Assembly: GCA_033063855.1 (NCBI GenBank)
Contig: CP093829.1
Location: forward strand, 22,909,537 to 22,973,536
Reading direction: 5' to 3'
DNA length: 64,000 nucleotides
Source of the DNA: Smittia aterrima
Lineage: Eukaryota; Arthropoda; Insecta; Diptera; Chironomidae
The position numbers and the translations under genes were made by a program. Below, piece by piece: positions 26,420 through 36,869 of the stretch. The notes beneath the pieces were generated by a model, which made no database searches, had not been told where the DNA came from, and saw only the letters and a program-made list of their open reading frames with translations. Each line of letters begins with the position of its first letter. Position 1 is the first letter of the stretch.

Positions 26420-29400
26420 TTACAACTCAGTTCTCTGCATTGTCACTAAACTGTGACACAACGGACATGACTTCCGACTTGCGATTTCAATTCGCTTTGC
26501 GAGATGTTGACATTTGTTGCATTGCCAAGCGACTTGAGGATTCAAAATCGCTTGACCTGAAGCGATGCACGCTGGGAAATGAGATCCACAGTTTGGACAT
26601 GACGTTTGCCAGTCGGCGACGAGAGTCTCACAAGCAAAACAAGGAATTTGATCCATCTTTGTGTCTTTCGGCTCATATCGCGATAAAATGCTGACGGCGA
26701 GTTCTTCGTATTCTTGTCGTTTCACTTCACTTATCGATTCGAGGCCTTCGAGTTTGATAAAAGCCTTTGAACATGTTCCGAAAGATCGATCAGCACAACT
26801 TGCCAAAGCAATAAGCGAATAAATCTTTTCGACATTGAGAACATCTTCGTAATCTCGCAGTCGAATCGATGACAAGACAGATGAATGCATCATTCCTGCT
26901 CTCAGTTGTCTCTGAGCCAGCAACACAAAGTGATAAGCTTCGGCATTGTGCCAGATCTTCTCAATCAGAATTGAATCTTCCGGTGAAAGTTGAGCAATGA
27001 CAGTTGCTCTGTTCCCTCCAGCAACTGATGCTTGAGTCTGAAGGTGATCTTCAACTAACAGACCAGCGAGGATGAACAACTGTTTGATCCTTAAATAAGG
27101 AGATTTCTTTTCGATTTCTCTCTCAGCGAGTTTAATCAGGAGACGACTCGCATCCAAGTATCGACCGGCTTTCTTCTGCAACTCAACAGCTTCAGGGAGT
27201 TTTCCTTCTTGCAAGAGATGTGAGGCGTGCTTGTTTAGCAAAGCATTGACTGAAGGCATTTTATATTTCTGCGCTAGTTCAACTGCAAGTCCCCATTGTC
27301 GAAGTGAGACACAAGTGGAAACAGCAGACTTCACATCACCGCACTTTTTGAAAGCTTCAACAGCTTTCTCTGTCATTCCAACTGTCGCCAACATTTGCCC
27401 CAATCGACTGAGTAACGGACTTTTCTCAGGCAATCTTGTGATTAAATTCTCAAGCTCATCATACTTTTCGAGATGATAGAAAGTTTCCATTAAACCTTCG
27501 ATGTGATGCGCTTTCTCGTAATATTCTCTTGCACTTTCCCAAACTCGCATGTTCGCAAAGTGATTTCCGATTTCTCTGTAAGCAGTTTCCATTTGCTGAT
27601 CAGAAATTCCTGAAGCCATTCTGTAAAGTTGAATGACTCTGAACCAATCACATAAAGTCGATCTAAGGCCAATGGCTAAGTCTCTTCGATCAGCGTCGAT
27701 GTAAAGCTTCTCAGCTTCATCAAAGTCTCCGAAGAATGCTGCGATCTCTGCTTTTTGAATCGTTTTGTTCTGAATCGAACGAACTTTCTTAATGAATTGA
27801 ATGCTTTGATAGTTTGCGCAACGAACAAACGCGGACTCAGCTGTATCGAGATCGAGTTTCTTGAGCGATGACTCACCAAGCAATCTCCACAATCTTGGAT
27901 GTGAATTATCTTCGATGAACTGCTTCGCTTCTGGAAGACCAACATGAAGCAAAAGATCTTCAGTGTCTCTTAAAGATTTCACTCGAAGATGCAATAAATG
28001 ATCAATGGTTGAAGGTGGAGTGAGTCCACTAACAATCTCATCGAGTAAAACTGCAGTGATTTCAAGATCTTCGAAGCTACAAATGTATCCAGAGGATGAG
28101 ATTGGCTCTTCAGGATCTCCGCCTTTGAAAATGTACATTCGAGTCTTTTCCATTATCGCCAGCAACTGAGGATTGTCCTTCGCCCAACAAACAGACCAAA
28201 CGTCTTTTCTTTCGATCTTCTGGTTCTCATTCGACTTACTCTCATAATCATTGAGATCAATCGTTGTTAAAACTCCAGTTGAGTCAACAATCGCAGCACG
28301 TGTCGAGTTGCAGTTAATTGAGATCTTGCATGCTCGATTGGCGAATGAGTGGCGATTGCAGATTGCGACGTTAGGCAGCACATACTCTTGAATCGTTCCT
28401 GACTCTCTTGCAATCAGCAAGATTTTGTCCGATGCCGCAATACAACAAATTGCGTCTTTTGTTGGAATATTTTTCACTGGAGGTTCATAGCTGACACGAT
28501 CGAGGTCACTTAAAACTTCATTAACTCCCGAAGGATTGTCATCGACATGAAATCGTTTGTCTTTCTTCTGCTTCATTCCATGAAGAGTTGATTTGGGAGT
28601 GTGATACTGCCATAACAGAAATTGCGATTGATTAGCGATGATGACGTGACTTGAGTTCATCGCAACGAATTGCGGCTTGAGATCAATATATTTCGAGTCA
28701 ACTGTCGTTCCAAGTGAGTTGCAAATGTTCAATTGATACATTTGCTCTTTAGAATTTGTCTCAACGACAATATTGATGTCTTTCGGAATAATCTTTTGAG
28801 TTTCACATGCAATCAAGCAATGCTCGCCATGAGCTTGAATTCCTAAGACAATGTCGACGTGCTTTGTTGTTGTTTGATTCCCTTGAGTGTCCCAGAAGAT
28901 CACAATGCTCTGATTAGGATCAACCGGTTGATTTTTGTGATTCGATGACTCAATGAACGCGATGGTCTTGTTGAAGTAGCACCACATGTAGTCAAGACGA
29001 ATGTTTGCGAAATAAATGAAACTGTCGACTCCCAGAGCAATGCGACAGTTTGATTTGCCTTCCCACGACAAAGAAGTGATTTCACGTCCGGGAATCTTCA
29101 AAGTTCGTAAATGTTGTCCATAAGCGGAGAAGAACATAACTTGATTGTTCTCTTTGTCGTTTAAAGTATTTTTCATTCCACAAACGCCAAGAATCGTTCC
29201 ATTCTCGTTCCAACTGCTTGCAGTGATCTGAAGTGAAGCATCGATGATGATCGGAGATTCATCAGATTCATTCTTCATCAACTGAATTTTTCCTGTTTCA
29301 TAGCAAATTGCTAACGCCGGTCGATTGCCCTGAACGAATCCACTAAACCAATTCAATCCGACGACAGAAACACTTCGCGTTGAACTCAGTTGAACGCACT

Positions 29401-30106
29401 GAACGTTGACCTTCGAAATGAAGATTCCTGTGTTGTCATAAAGATGAACTTCTCCGTTTCGAATCGCGAAAAGTAACAAACGATTGTTTGGTGACCATTG
29501 AACTCCGGAAAGTGAAGCGTTTTTAACTTCTTTTCCCCATAAACGATTTCCATCAACTGATCCCACGATCACTGCGCCATCTTCGTAGACAATGCAAATT
29601 TTCTGTCCATCGCTCGTCCAAGCCATTCCAGTCACAGTCGATTTCTTACGATCGTTCGTCATCTCCTCAAAGAAACTTCCTTTGTACATCATCCAAACCA
29701 TTATGACTCCATCTGTGTCTGATGTCGTTAGCTTCTGTTGCGTTTCATTCCAAACGACGACTTGAATGCTCGCTTTGTGACCTTCAAGAGTTTGGTTCAT
29801 GGAAAGATTACTTGGAGCAGCGAGACCGCCCTTTTGCTGTGTCGTGGACATCGCCGCTTGTTCGAGTTTTAAAACCTTCAACATTCCGTCCTCTAAAATT
29901 AAAAGTTGAATCGAATTCTCAGAATTAAGTTTAAAATTTAATTTTCTTACCTCCTCCAATTGCGATGAATCCCTGATTCTTCTCCCATGACAAACAATTG
30001 ATTTTTGTGTTGTTCGGAATCGCAATCTGCAAAGAATTCAAGTCAAAGTCTCAAACGATTAAGATTTTAAAAGACTTTTTACCTTTTTGCTTAGATAAAC
30101 GAACAT
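26420..30106 (-). CDS. WDR35 / IFT121, IFT-A retrograde ciliary transport subunit
   Basis: Scaffold subunit of the IFT-A complex, needed for retrograde transport and membrane-protein entry into cilia (Drosophila Oseg4). Exons: 30083-30106 (MFVYLSKK), 29951-30026 (to IAIGG), 26420-29892; 1191 codons (1190 aa, human about 1180). The N-terminus carries WD40 repeats with family-typical strings such as LAAPSNLSMNQTLEGH and QKICIVYEDGAVIVGSVDGN. A long TPR-like alpha-solenoid follows, with FIEDNSHPRLWRLLGE and DRRDLAIGLR. The C-terminus has paired CxxC motifs (CFAC, CPNC, CNKC, CPLC) of the family zinc-binding end. Nearly all of the coding sequence lies in one exon. The gene converges on ZnT: stop codons are 67 bp apart, and its own polyA signal (26398-26403, minus strand) sits close beside that of ZnT. 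Confidence 0.96.
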
Positions 30107-30302
30107 TTTTGCGAAAAGACGATTTTTTTTCTTGATTATTGAATTGTTTGTTTCACCTGCGTTGCCATAGCAGTCAAGTTTACGAATGAAGAATGAAAGA
30201 AAAACGTCAGAAGACTCAACCGGCCGGTGTTTCTTGTTGTGCAACGTAAAGTTTTCATTTTCAGTTGAAACATTTTGAATCGAAAAGGAAAATGAAACAA
30301 AA
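30107..30302. promoter_or_regulatory. Bidirectional promoter, WDR35 / DUF4528 gene
   Basis: Only 196 bp separate the two start codons, so both genes must start transcription inside it. It holds an RFX-type X-box-like site (30161-30174). No TATA box was seen, which fits housekeeping-type promoters. Confidence 0.6.
30161..30174 (+). promoter_or_regulatory. X-box-like RFX site upstream of WDR35
   Basis: GTTGCC, spacer AT, AGCAGT. The left half matches the X-box half-site RYYNYY fully and the right half matches RRNRAC at 4 of 6 positions. It lies 55 bp before the WDR35 start codon. RFX factors drive IFT genes in nematodes and flies through such sites close to the start, so position and gene type fit; the imperfect right half limits certainty. 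Confidence 0.5.
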
Positions 30303-30799
30303 ATGAGAATCGCAAATATTTTGTTGAATAAATTTGGGAAACCAAGATCGTCAGAGGTATTGACAGCTTATCTTAAACAGACGAGTGAACCGCCATGGAC
30401 TTCATACTTCATCAAAGTGAGTTGAACATTTAAATCTCATTAGAAATCTTGAAAATAAAAGAAAATTTTCTTTTTTAGTTGAAAGATTGTGAGAATGATC
30501 TGAAAGGAAAAACTTCATTTAACTTCACACTCGACACAGGAGCAAACTATCACATCTTGCGAACATGGTGTTGGCCTTATATCAAATTCCACTGCACGAA
30601 AAGTGAGATCAGAGATCTCTCAGTGGAGAACAAATTTTATGAACTGATTAAATTCTTGAATCTTGGAATGCCTCTCGTCCTTTATGGCTGCGCTGCAATC
30701 TTTCTAATCAAACACGAAGAGACTGTAAACTTGCCAGAAGCAAAATCAAAATGTAAAATTTACTTTTTGATCCCTGAGGATAAAGGATCGAGCTTCTAG
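30303..30799 (+). CDS. DUF4528 protein, homolog of human C15orf61
   Basis: Small conserved animal protein of unknown biochemical role. Exons 30303-30416 and 30479-30799, 145 codons (144 aa). Family hallmarks visible: KPRSSEVLTAYL near the N-terminus, PPWTSYFIK at the end of exon 1, GANYHILRTWCWPYIKFHC in the middle, then FLNLGMPLVLYG (a probable hydrophobic helix) and the ending KIYFLIPEDKGS. Human C15orf61 has the same order of motifs. The first intron is 62 bp, phase 0. Divergent from WDR35, and followed 160 bp later by the promoter of the Rsod gene. Confidence 0.85.
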
Positions 30800-30957
30800 T
30801 TGAGTTGAACGACTGCTTCCTAGCGGGTAGTGAACAAATGATTCTTCCCATCAATTTGCATGTCTGATGTGCCTTCAAAACAGCATACACCTTGACTTTG
30901 CCAATCATGATCGCTTCTCTAATTCATGTAATTAACTAAACGTTATCGTTGAAAACG

Positions 30958-30995
30958 TATAAAAGCTACTTCAGAACCAGCGATTGTCTTCATTG
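30958..30995 (+). promoter_or_regulatory. TATA box and start region of the Rsod gene
   Basis: TATAAAA at 30958-30964, then an initiator-like TTCATTG centred on A30992, about 33 bp downstream: correct spacing for a TATA promoter. The coding start at 31012 follows within 20 bp. This argues against the upstream in-frame ATG at 30949, which would place coding sequence across the TATA box. Confidence 0.6.
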
Positions 30996-31011
30996 TTTAG
31001 TTAAACTCGCG

Positions 31012-31708
31012 ATGTGGCTAACAACGATTCTAGTCGCTGTTCTCGCTGTTTCAGTTGTGCTCGGTGATGCTGGAATAAATCGTGACGTCGATGTGTTCAA
31101 CAAAAACTTCAATCGAAGACAACACAACGCGAGAGATTTGGTTTATCGAGTCTACGAAGCGATTCCGCCTCGTCCAGAGCCAACATGGAAAGCATCAGCG
31201 ACTTTAACTGGAGACAATCCTGAGCAATCGATGACTGGAGAGATTACATTCAAGCAATGGAATATAAATGCTCCGATACTAGTGACGATGAACATTACGG
31301 GTTTAGCAGCTGGCAAGCATTCAGTTCACATTCACGCTTTTGGAGATGTCAGTGAAGGCTGCAAGTCGACTGGTCCTCACTTCAGATCAAGTATCATTGG
31401 AAACATTGAAGCAAAAGCTGACGAAACAGTCGAAATTAATTATGAATCACTCGGAATTAATCTCTTTGGATTGTCTGGGATTCTTGGTCGTTCTGTTGTC
31501 ATTCATGAGAAACCATCAGGTCAGTTTAACTTTAATTGTGATTGAAACAAAAAATAAAATTATTAATTTTTCAGAGTATCTGAGGTATCCCGATCTCTTC
31601 TCACCCGAATCTCAATATCTCGACAACGCCGTCTCTTACCAAACCGAGGAAGATGCAGTCGGCGAACGTCTCGCGTGTGGAGTCATCACGATTACCAGCA
31701 ACATCTGA
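31012..31708 (+). CDS. Rsod: Secreted Cu/Zn-SOD-like protein (Rsod type) lacking the zinc loop
   Basis: Extracellular protein of the Cu/Zn superoxide dismutase fold. Exons 31012-31519 and 31575-31708, 214 codons (213 aa). A signal peptide (MWLTTILVAVLAVSVVLG) precedes a 40-residue N-terminal extension, then the beta-barrel from about residue 58. The four copper ligands of SOD1 are conserved (H106 and H108 in HIHAFGD, H123 in GPHF, H165 in VVIHE), as are the disulfide cysteines (C117, C204) and the active-site arginine (R201 in GERLACGVI). The zinc ligands are missing: GPHF and GNI are six residues apart where SOD1 has a loop of about 20 with two His and an Asp. The electrostatic-loop region is recast (residues 170-198). 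Insect Rsod proteins are the nearest match; enzymatic activity is not proven. Confidence 0.85.
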
Positions 31709-32267
31709 TTTATTCTCACAACTCAATTACTGTCGCAATTAGAACTCAAATAAAAAATAGTCAAGCCATTCTTTGTACTCTCGTATGAACAATTGTCGTT
31801 TTTTTATTGACGTATGACTCAATTATCTCACGAGCTTCGCGAGAACTTAAAAACATTTGCAATTCTCAAGATTGAGCTTCAAGATGAGTAGAACGTGCTT
31901 CAATGGAATCAGAATCTGGGAAACTGTCTAATCGCAATTTCATTGATGTTAACTAGAATCATCTTGCGATGTAATCATTGAATAAGGTAACAACAACCGC
32001 ATCACGTGCTTTCCGGTAGATCAGCATAATGATTTAATTATGAATGACTTTGCATGAGAAATGTCGATGGAGTGAGTGAATCAGCAAAGAAAAAAAAGTA
32101 TTTTTTGTCTGTAATATTGTTTTCAACAATCACGATAACGAGTGAAGCTGAAAGAGTTACACAGATTTTATGTTGCAAGCCTTAAATTCGGAGGTCCAAC
32201 TAAGCTAGGAATTTCGCAGTGTTGGACTGACTGGATATCTTGCTGTTAAAAAAAGTATTTTTTTTTT
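31709..32267. other. Rsod 3' flank and spacer
   Basis: An AATAAA lies near 31749, about 45 bp after the Rsod stop. The rest is spacer. It ends in a tRNA-like fragment region (32170-32230, containing a perfect 7-bp inverted repeat GTCCAAC/GTTGGAC at 32194-32200 and 32221-32227) next to the duplication edge. No gene seen. Confidence 0.5.
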
Positions 32268-32350
32268 GTTGCCACGTCGAGTTTCGAACCCGCAACCTCA
32301 AAACGATTGCGAGACTAGCTCAAGTAACACTCGACCAACGAAGCGTCACA
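32268..32350 (-). repeat. tRNA-like element at the duplication breakpoint
   Basis: On the minus strand it has an A-box-like TTGGTCGAGTG, a TCTCGCAATCG anticodon-arm-like segment and a B-box-like TGCGGGTTCGAAACTCG, at tRNA spacing, and then runs of T. The T arm can pair with one G-U. It resembles the tRNA-derived head of a SINE more than a working tRNA. The left edge of the 3-kb tandem duplication (about 32325) falls inside it, so the second unit keeps only about the first 25 nt. Confidence 0.5.
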
Positions 32351-32567
32351 GAACTTTTGGCTAAAATTGAGTTTTGTTCATTTTTCTTTCTTTCGTAGTA
32401 ATTCTAAGAATTATTTTTAAAAATATTTTCTAGAAGGACACAACTTTTTCACTTGAGCAAACATCTCTTATTTCATCTTGAGCAAATGAAAAGAAGATGA
32501 AATGTATTTACAAGTTGTTTTGTTTCATCTCCAAGCGTTTTTATTTCATATTTTCTCCAATTTTTTT

Positions 32568-33856
32568 TTAACCGATGTCCAATCGACGAAGACGCTTAGC
32601 TTCTGGCGAAAGTCGTTTTTCTTTCTTTGAAGTTGAATCCAAAACTCTCGAAGCAGCACCCAATTTCTTTTTGACTATTAAAACGATCGTAACTGTCCAA
32701 ATTATGTGAAAAATCAGTATTACAACGAACACAAAGTTGGTGACATTATAACTCGGCCATGAAGTCTCTGGATAAAATATTCGAGAAATAATAATTTTGG
32801 GAAACACAATCAACCTTGAGATGATCCAGACGATCATAAAAATTGCAAAGAAGATGTCTGATGTTTTTTCGTGTTTAAGAAGCTTCAGTATTCTGTACAC
32901 TTCGAGGAAGATGTCTGCGATGTCGTGAATAACCGCGACTACTGCTGCAGCGACGTGAAAGTTAGTCATCAACATTATAAATCCAAACGACAAACCAGCA
33001 ATGTGATGAGCGAACATTTGCCAAAAGTCTTTCTCTTCATAATCGAAAAAGTGAGTAAGCAACAGCGAAAAGTAAAACGAGAAGGCGATAAAAGTTTCCC
33101 ACCAAATTAAATTGGTGATGGACTTGCAAGAAAAAAATTAGTTAAGAAAATTTCGTTTCAATAATTTCCTCGACTCACGTGATGCGGAAATCCTCGAGAA
33201 AACTCTTGATAATTCCAAAAATAACTCTCGTTCCAAAGCGCATATACCCCGAAGGAAAACATGAAAATGTAGTAAACAGCTTTCCAGCACGAAGTGGCGA
33301 ATGCATTGAGATCAATTGGCTTATCTTGTTCCTTTCGTTGTCGCCACCATTTTTCCACTTCTCGATCGCTCCAATCAATTTGTTTCGAAAGTTTAAGAAT
33401 CTGTAATAAATTATTTCTAAAAATATTTCGGGATAATCAATCAAAGTTTACCTCAGAATAAGTCCATTGCGCATTCCTTTGGTAGGCCTTTTCCAAATGA
33501 TCGTTATGCTTTGGTGGACTTTCGCGTTCTTCTTTAATTTTTAAAGATCGTCCAAGTGGCTTGAACAATTTTCTGAAAAAGTTTTGTTGTATAAACGAAC
33601 GAAAACATTTAAATGAACGCACTTCTCAAAGGTTTGTCGGAGGCAAATCAAGAAAATTGCTCCCGGAATCGACCAGAGAAGGCTTCTAGGTTCAGCGTAA
33701 TTAATGCCATTCTTTCCAGGCTCAATGTCTTTCCACGAAAGGTTTGCTGGTAACCAGAACTGTGGGCAAGAGTTTGAATAATCTTTTCGTTTTATTAAAA
33801 TCAGAACTCACTTTTTCACTCCAAAATATTTCTAGGAAACTATTAAAAAGTCCCAT
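32568..33856 (-). CDS. Ceramide synthase, copy A (Lag1/schlank-like)
   Basis: Integral ER enzyme that N-acylates sphingoid bases with acyl-CoA to give (dihydro)ceramide. Exons: 33812-33856, 33623-33759, 33452-33572, 33179-33400, 32568-33122; 360 codons (359 aa, somewhat shorter than usual). An N-terminal luminal/TM segment is followed by a Hox-like domain (about residues 61-135, with EKWWRQRKEQDKP) and then the TLC domain. The Lag1 motif carries the catalytic pair H214-H215 (FAHHIAG) and the acidic HDIADIFLE (D242, D245). The C-terminus is basic (KKKLGAASR, KRLRRLDIG). Divergent from the SDR gene to its right, 561 bp between start codons. The sequence is far from canonical schlank, so it is probably a lineage-specific paralog; acyl-chain preference is unknown. 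Confidence 0.88.
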
Positions 33857-34417
33857 TTCTTCTTAAAAGCTTTCGTCAAACTTAATCGAACCAATGTTGA
33901 TTAGGGAATGAAAATTTTAAGTCATTGGAAATAAGTTTTTTGCTCGTTTTAAAAGAAACCTGCTCAAATAAGTTATTTTGCTGACATGTACGTCTATAGA
34001 TCGATCTACATTTCTTTCGAATGTCACAAAACGTTGAAAATTGTCTGGAAAAAGTTTTTCTATATTTTTCGTTTTATTTCAAAGTCATTGTACTGAAAAA
34101 TATTAGCACAGCTGTGGAATAGTTTACTTGCTGAAATATAAAGGCCAAAACTTGTAGGACGAGAACATTGATGAATTTTCTCAGGTAGCATGTAAAAACT
34201 TTTGTAAGTCTTTATGATTGAAATGTCTTGAAAACCTATCAAAAAAAATATTTTTAATCAATGAACAAGCAAAGATAATTGCATTATCAACAATTAAAAA
34301 TATTTATTGAACGCTTCTTATCTCAGAGAATTTTTCTACAAAACGATTGCGTATTCAGTTTCATTTAATCTGTTTCATTAAAGAAGTCGATAAAGTCACA
34401 AGCAAATTAAATTTGCA
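33857..34417. promoter_or_regulatory. Shared divergent promoter, unit A
   Basis: 561 bp between the start codons of ceramide synthase A and SDR A. Elements kept in the second unit: AGATAA at 34273-34278, TTATCA at 34284-34289, CTTATC at 34317-34322 (GATA-type sites), and CAGCTG near 34111. No clear TATA box. The conserved GATA cluster lies 95-145 bp before the SDR start codon. Confidence 0.45.
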
Positions 34418-35179
34418 ATGAATTTTTCTGGAAAAGTTGTAATTATCACTGGAGCTTCAAGTGGGATTGGTGCTGGAGCTGCTGAGCATCTCTCAAGGCT
34501 TGGAGCTAAACTTGTTCTCACTGGAAGAAACGAGGAAAACTTAAGGAAAACTGTTGAGAAATGCTCGACAGAAGTTCTTCCAATTGTTTCGGACATGAAC
34601 TCAAAAAGTGATCGAGAGAAGATTGTGAGTGAGACAATCAAGAAATTTGGGAAAATCGATGTCTTAGTCAACAACGCGGGCATTGGCAAAGCTGGAGATA
34701 TTTTGACGACATCGATGGAAGAATATGACGACGTCATGAACACAAATGTTCGCTCCGTTTTCCACTTGACTCAACTTGTTGCGCCTCACTTGATAAAATC
34801 AAAAGGAAACATCGTCAACGTTTCTTCTATTGCAGGACTTCGAGCAGCTCCAGGATTCATTTCTTATTGCATCTCAAAGTCGGCTCTTGATCAATTCACG
34901 AAGTGTTTAGCATTAGAGCTTGCACCGCATGGCGTTCGAGTGAATTCAATTAATCCGGCAACGATCCGAACTCAATTCCAAAAACGACTTGGACTGGATG
35001 ATGCGGCTTATGATGCTTTTGCGGAAAGAGCAAAAAGTCTTCATGCATTGGGAAGGATTGGAACTGTCGAGGAAACTGCCGAAGCGATTGCATTCTTAGC
35101 ATGCAATGAAGCCTCTTCGTTCATCACTGGAACGATTCTTCCAGTCGATGGAGGAAGGGCTCTGATGTGTCCACGTTAA
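34418..35179 (+). CDS. Classical short-chain dehydrogenase/reductase, copy A
   Basis: NAD(P)-dependent oxidoreductase with a Rossmann fold; intronless, 253 aa, the usual length. Cofactor motif TGASSGIG at 11-18, R37 after strand 2 (favours NADP(H)), NNAG at 85-88, N110, catalytic S137, Y150 and K154 (SSIAG...YCISK), and the PVDGG ending typical of FabG-like members. It resembles the insect CG12171/CG31549 group annotated as 3-oxoacyl-ACP-reductase-like. The substrate is unknown. No N-terminal membrane anchor or signal peptide, so cytosolic. Divergent from ceramide synthase A; that neighbour invites, but does not prove, a lipid substrate. AATAAAA follows the stop at about 35219. Confidence 0.93.
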   Translation: MNFSGKVVIITGASSGIGAGAAEHLSRLGAKLVLTGRNEENLRKTVEKCSTEVLPIVSDMNSKSDREKIVSETIKKFGKIDVLVNNAGIGKAGDILTTSMEEYDDVMNTNVRSVFHLTQLVAPHLIKSKGNIVNVSSIAGLRAAPGFISYCISKSALDQFTKCLALELAPHGVRVNSINPATIRTQFQKRLGLDDAAYDAFAERAKSLHALGRIGTVEETAEAIAFLACNEASSFITGTILPVDGGRALMCPR

Positions 35180-35580
35180 TCAGCTGTTCAGAGTCACTGA
35201 AACTAAAAGTTTGAGGAAATAAAATATTTTTTCATGGAAATGCACTTCAAAAGATTATTTCTGACTTGCCGTCAATAAATACGGAAGCCTCATAATTAAT
35301 ATCGTGAGAAGTTTCTAACTTATAACACTCGACCATCGAAGCGTCACAGAACTTTTGGCTAAAATTGAGTTTTGTTCATTTTTCTTTCGTTCGTAGAAAT
35401 TCTTGAAATTATGTTTAAAAATATTTTCTAGAAGGACACAACTTTTTCACTTGAGCAAACATCTCTTATTTTTATTTCATCTTGAGCACATGAAAAGAAG
35501 ATGAAGTGTGTTTTAGTGCTCGACGATTTCACCTCCGAGCATTTTTATTTCATACAATGAGTATTTTCTCCAATTTTTTT

Positions 35581-36869
35581 TTAACCAATGTCCAATCGAC
35601 GAACACGCTTAGCTTCTGTGGAAAGTCGTTTTTCTTTCTTTGAAGTTGAATCCAAATTTCTCGAAGCAGCTCCCAATTTCTTTTTGACTATTAAAACGAT
35701 CGTAATGGTCCAAAATATGTGAAGTAATAGCATCACAACGAGCATTAAGTTGGTGACATTATAACTCGGCCATGAAGTCTCTGGATAAAATATTCGAAAA
35801 ATAATAAATTTGGGAAACACAATCAACCTTGAGATGATCCAGACGATCATGAAAACTGCAAAGCCAATGTCTGATGTTTTCTCATATTTAGCAAGCTTCA
35901 GTATTCTGTACACTTCGAGGAAAATGTCTGCGATATCATGAATGACAGTGACTACTGCTCCAGCAACGTGAAAGTTAGTCATCCACATTATAAATCCAAA
36001 CGACAAAGTAGCAATGTGATGAGCGAACATTTGCCAAAAGTCTTTCTCTTCATAATCGAAAAAGTGAGTAAACAACAGCGACAAGTAAAACGAGAAACCA
36101 ATAAAAGTTTCCCACCAAATTAAATTGGTGATGGACTGTTAAGAAATAAATTTGTTAATAGAAAGTCATTATAATAATTTCCTCGACTCACGTGATGCGG
36201 AAATCCTCGAGAAAACTCTTGAAAATCCCAAAAATAACTCTCATTCCAAAGCGCATATACCCCGAAGGAAAACATGAAAATGTAGTAAACAGCTTTCCAG
36301 CACGAAGTTGCGAATGCATTGAGATCAATCGGCTTATCTTGTTCCTTTCGTTGTCGCCACCATTTTTCCACTTCTCGATCGTTCCAATCAATTTGTTTCG
36401 AAAGTTTAAGAATCTGTAAGAAATTATTTCTAAAAATATTTCGGGATAATCAATCGAAGTTTACCTCAGAATAAGTCCATTGCGCATTCCTTTGGTAGGC
36501 CTTCTCCAAATGATCGTTATGCTTCGGTGGACTTTCACGTTCTTCCTTAATTTTTAAAAATCTTCCAAGTGGCTTGAACAATTTTCTGAAAAAGTTTTGT
36601 TATATAAACGAACGAAGACATTTAAATGAACGCACTTCTCAAAGGTTAGTCGGAGGCAAATCAAGAAAATTGCTCCCGGAATCGACCAGAAAAGGCTTTT
36701 AGGATCAGCGTAATTGATGCCATTCTTTCCAGGCTCAATGTCCTTCCATGAAATATTTGGTGGCAACCAGAACTGTGGGAAAGAGTTTGAATAATCTTTT
36801 CCTTTTATTAAAATCAGAACTCACTTTTTCACTCCAAAATATTTCTAGGAAACTATTAAAAAGTCCCAT
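35581..36869 (-). CDS. Ceramide synthase, copy B (Lag1/schlank-like)
   Basis: Tandem duplicate of the gene at 32568, same five-exon structure: 36825-36869, 36636-36772, 36465-36585, 36192-36413, 35581-36135; 359 aa. The Hox-like domain (EKWWRQRKEQDKP), catalytic FAHHIAT and HDIADIFLE are intact, so it should be active. Differences from copy A cluster in membrane segments (for example AGAVVTVIHD versus AAAVVAVIHD, and LLLHIFWTITI versus LIFHIIWTVTI) and in the luminal stretch after exon 1 (PPNISWKDIEP). All splice sites, including the unusual GTGCGT donor after exon 2, are kept. Confidence 0.88.

Noticed and set aside
30949..31011. Upstream in-frame ATG for the Rsod gene
   Set aside because: It would code across the TATAAAA box and hide the signal peptide; the ATG at 31012 is followed directly by a good signal sequence.
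34396..34743. Antisense open frames of about 115 codons opposite both SDR genes
   Set aside because: They exist in both copies only because the sense genes are nearly identical there; no domain and no promoter evidence. Shadow frames.
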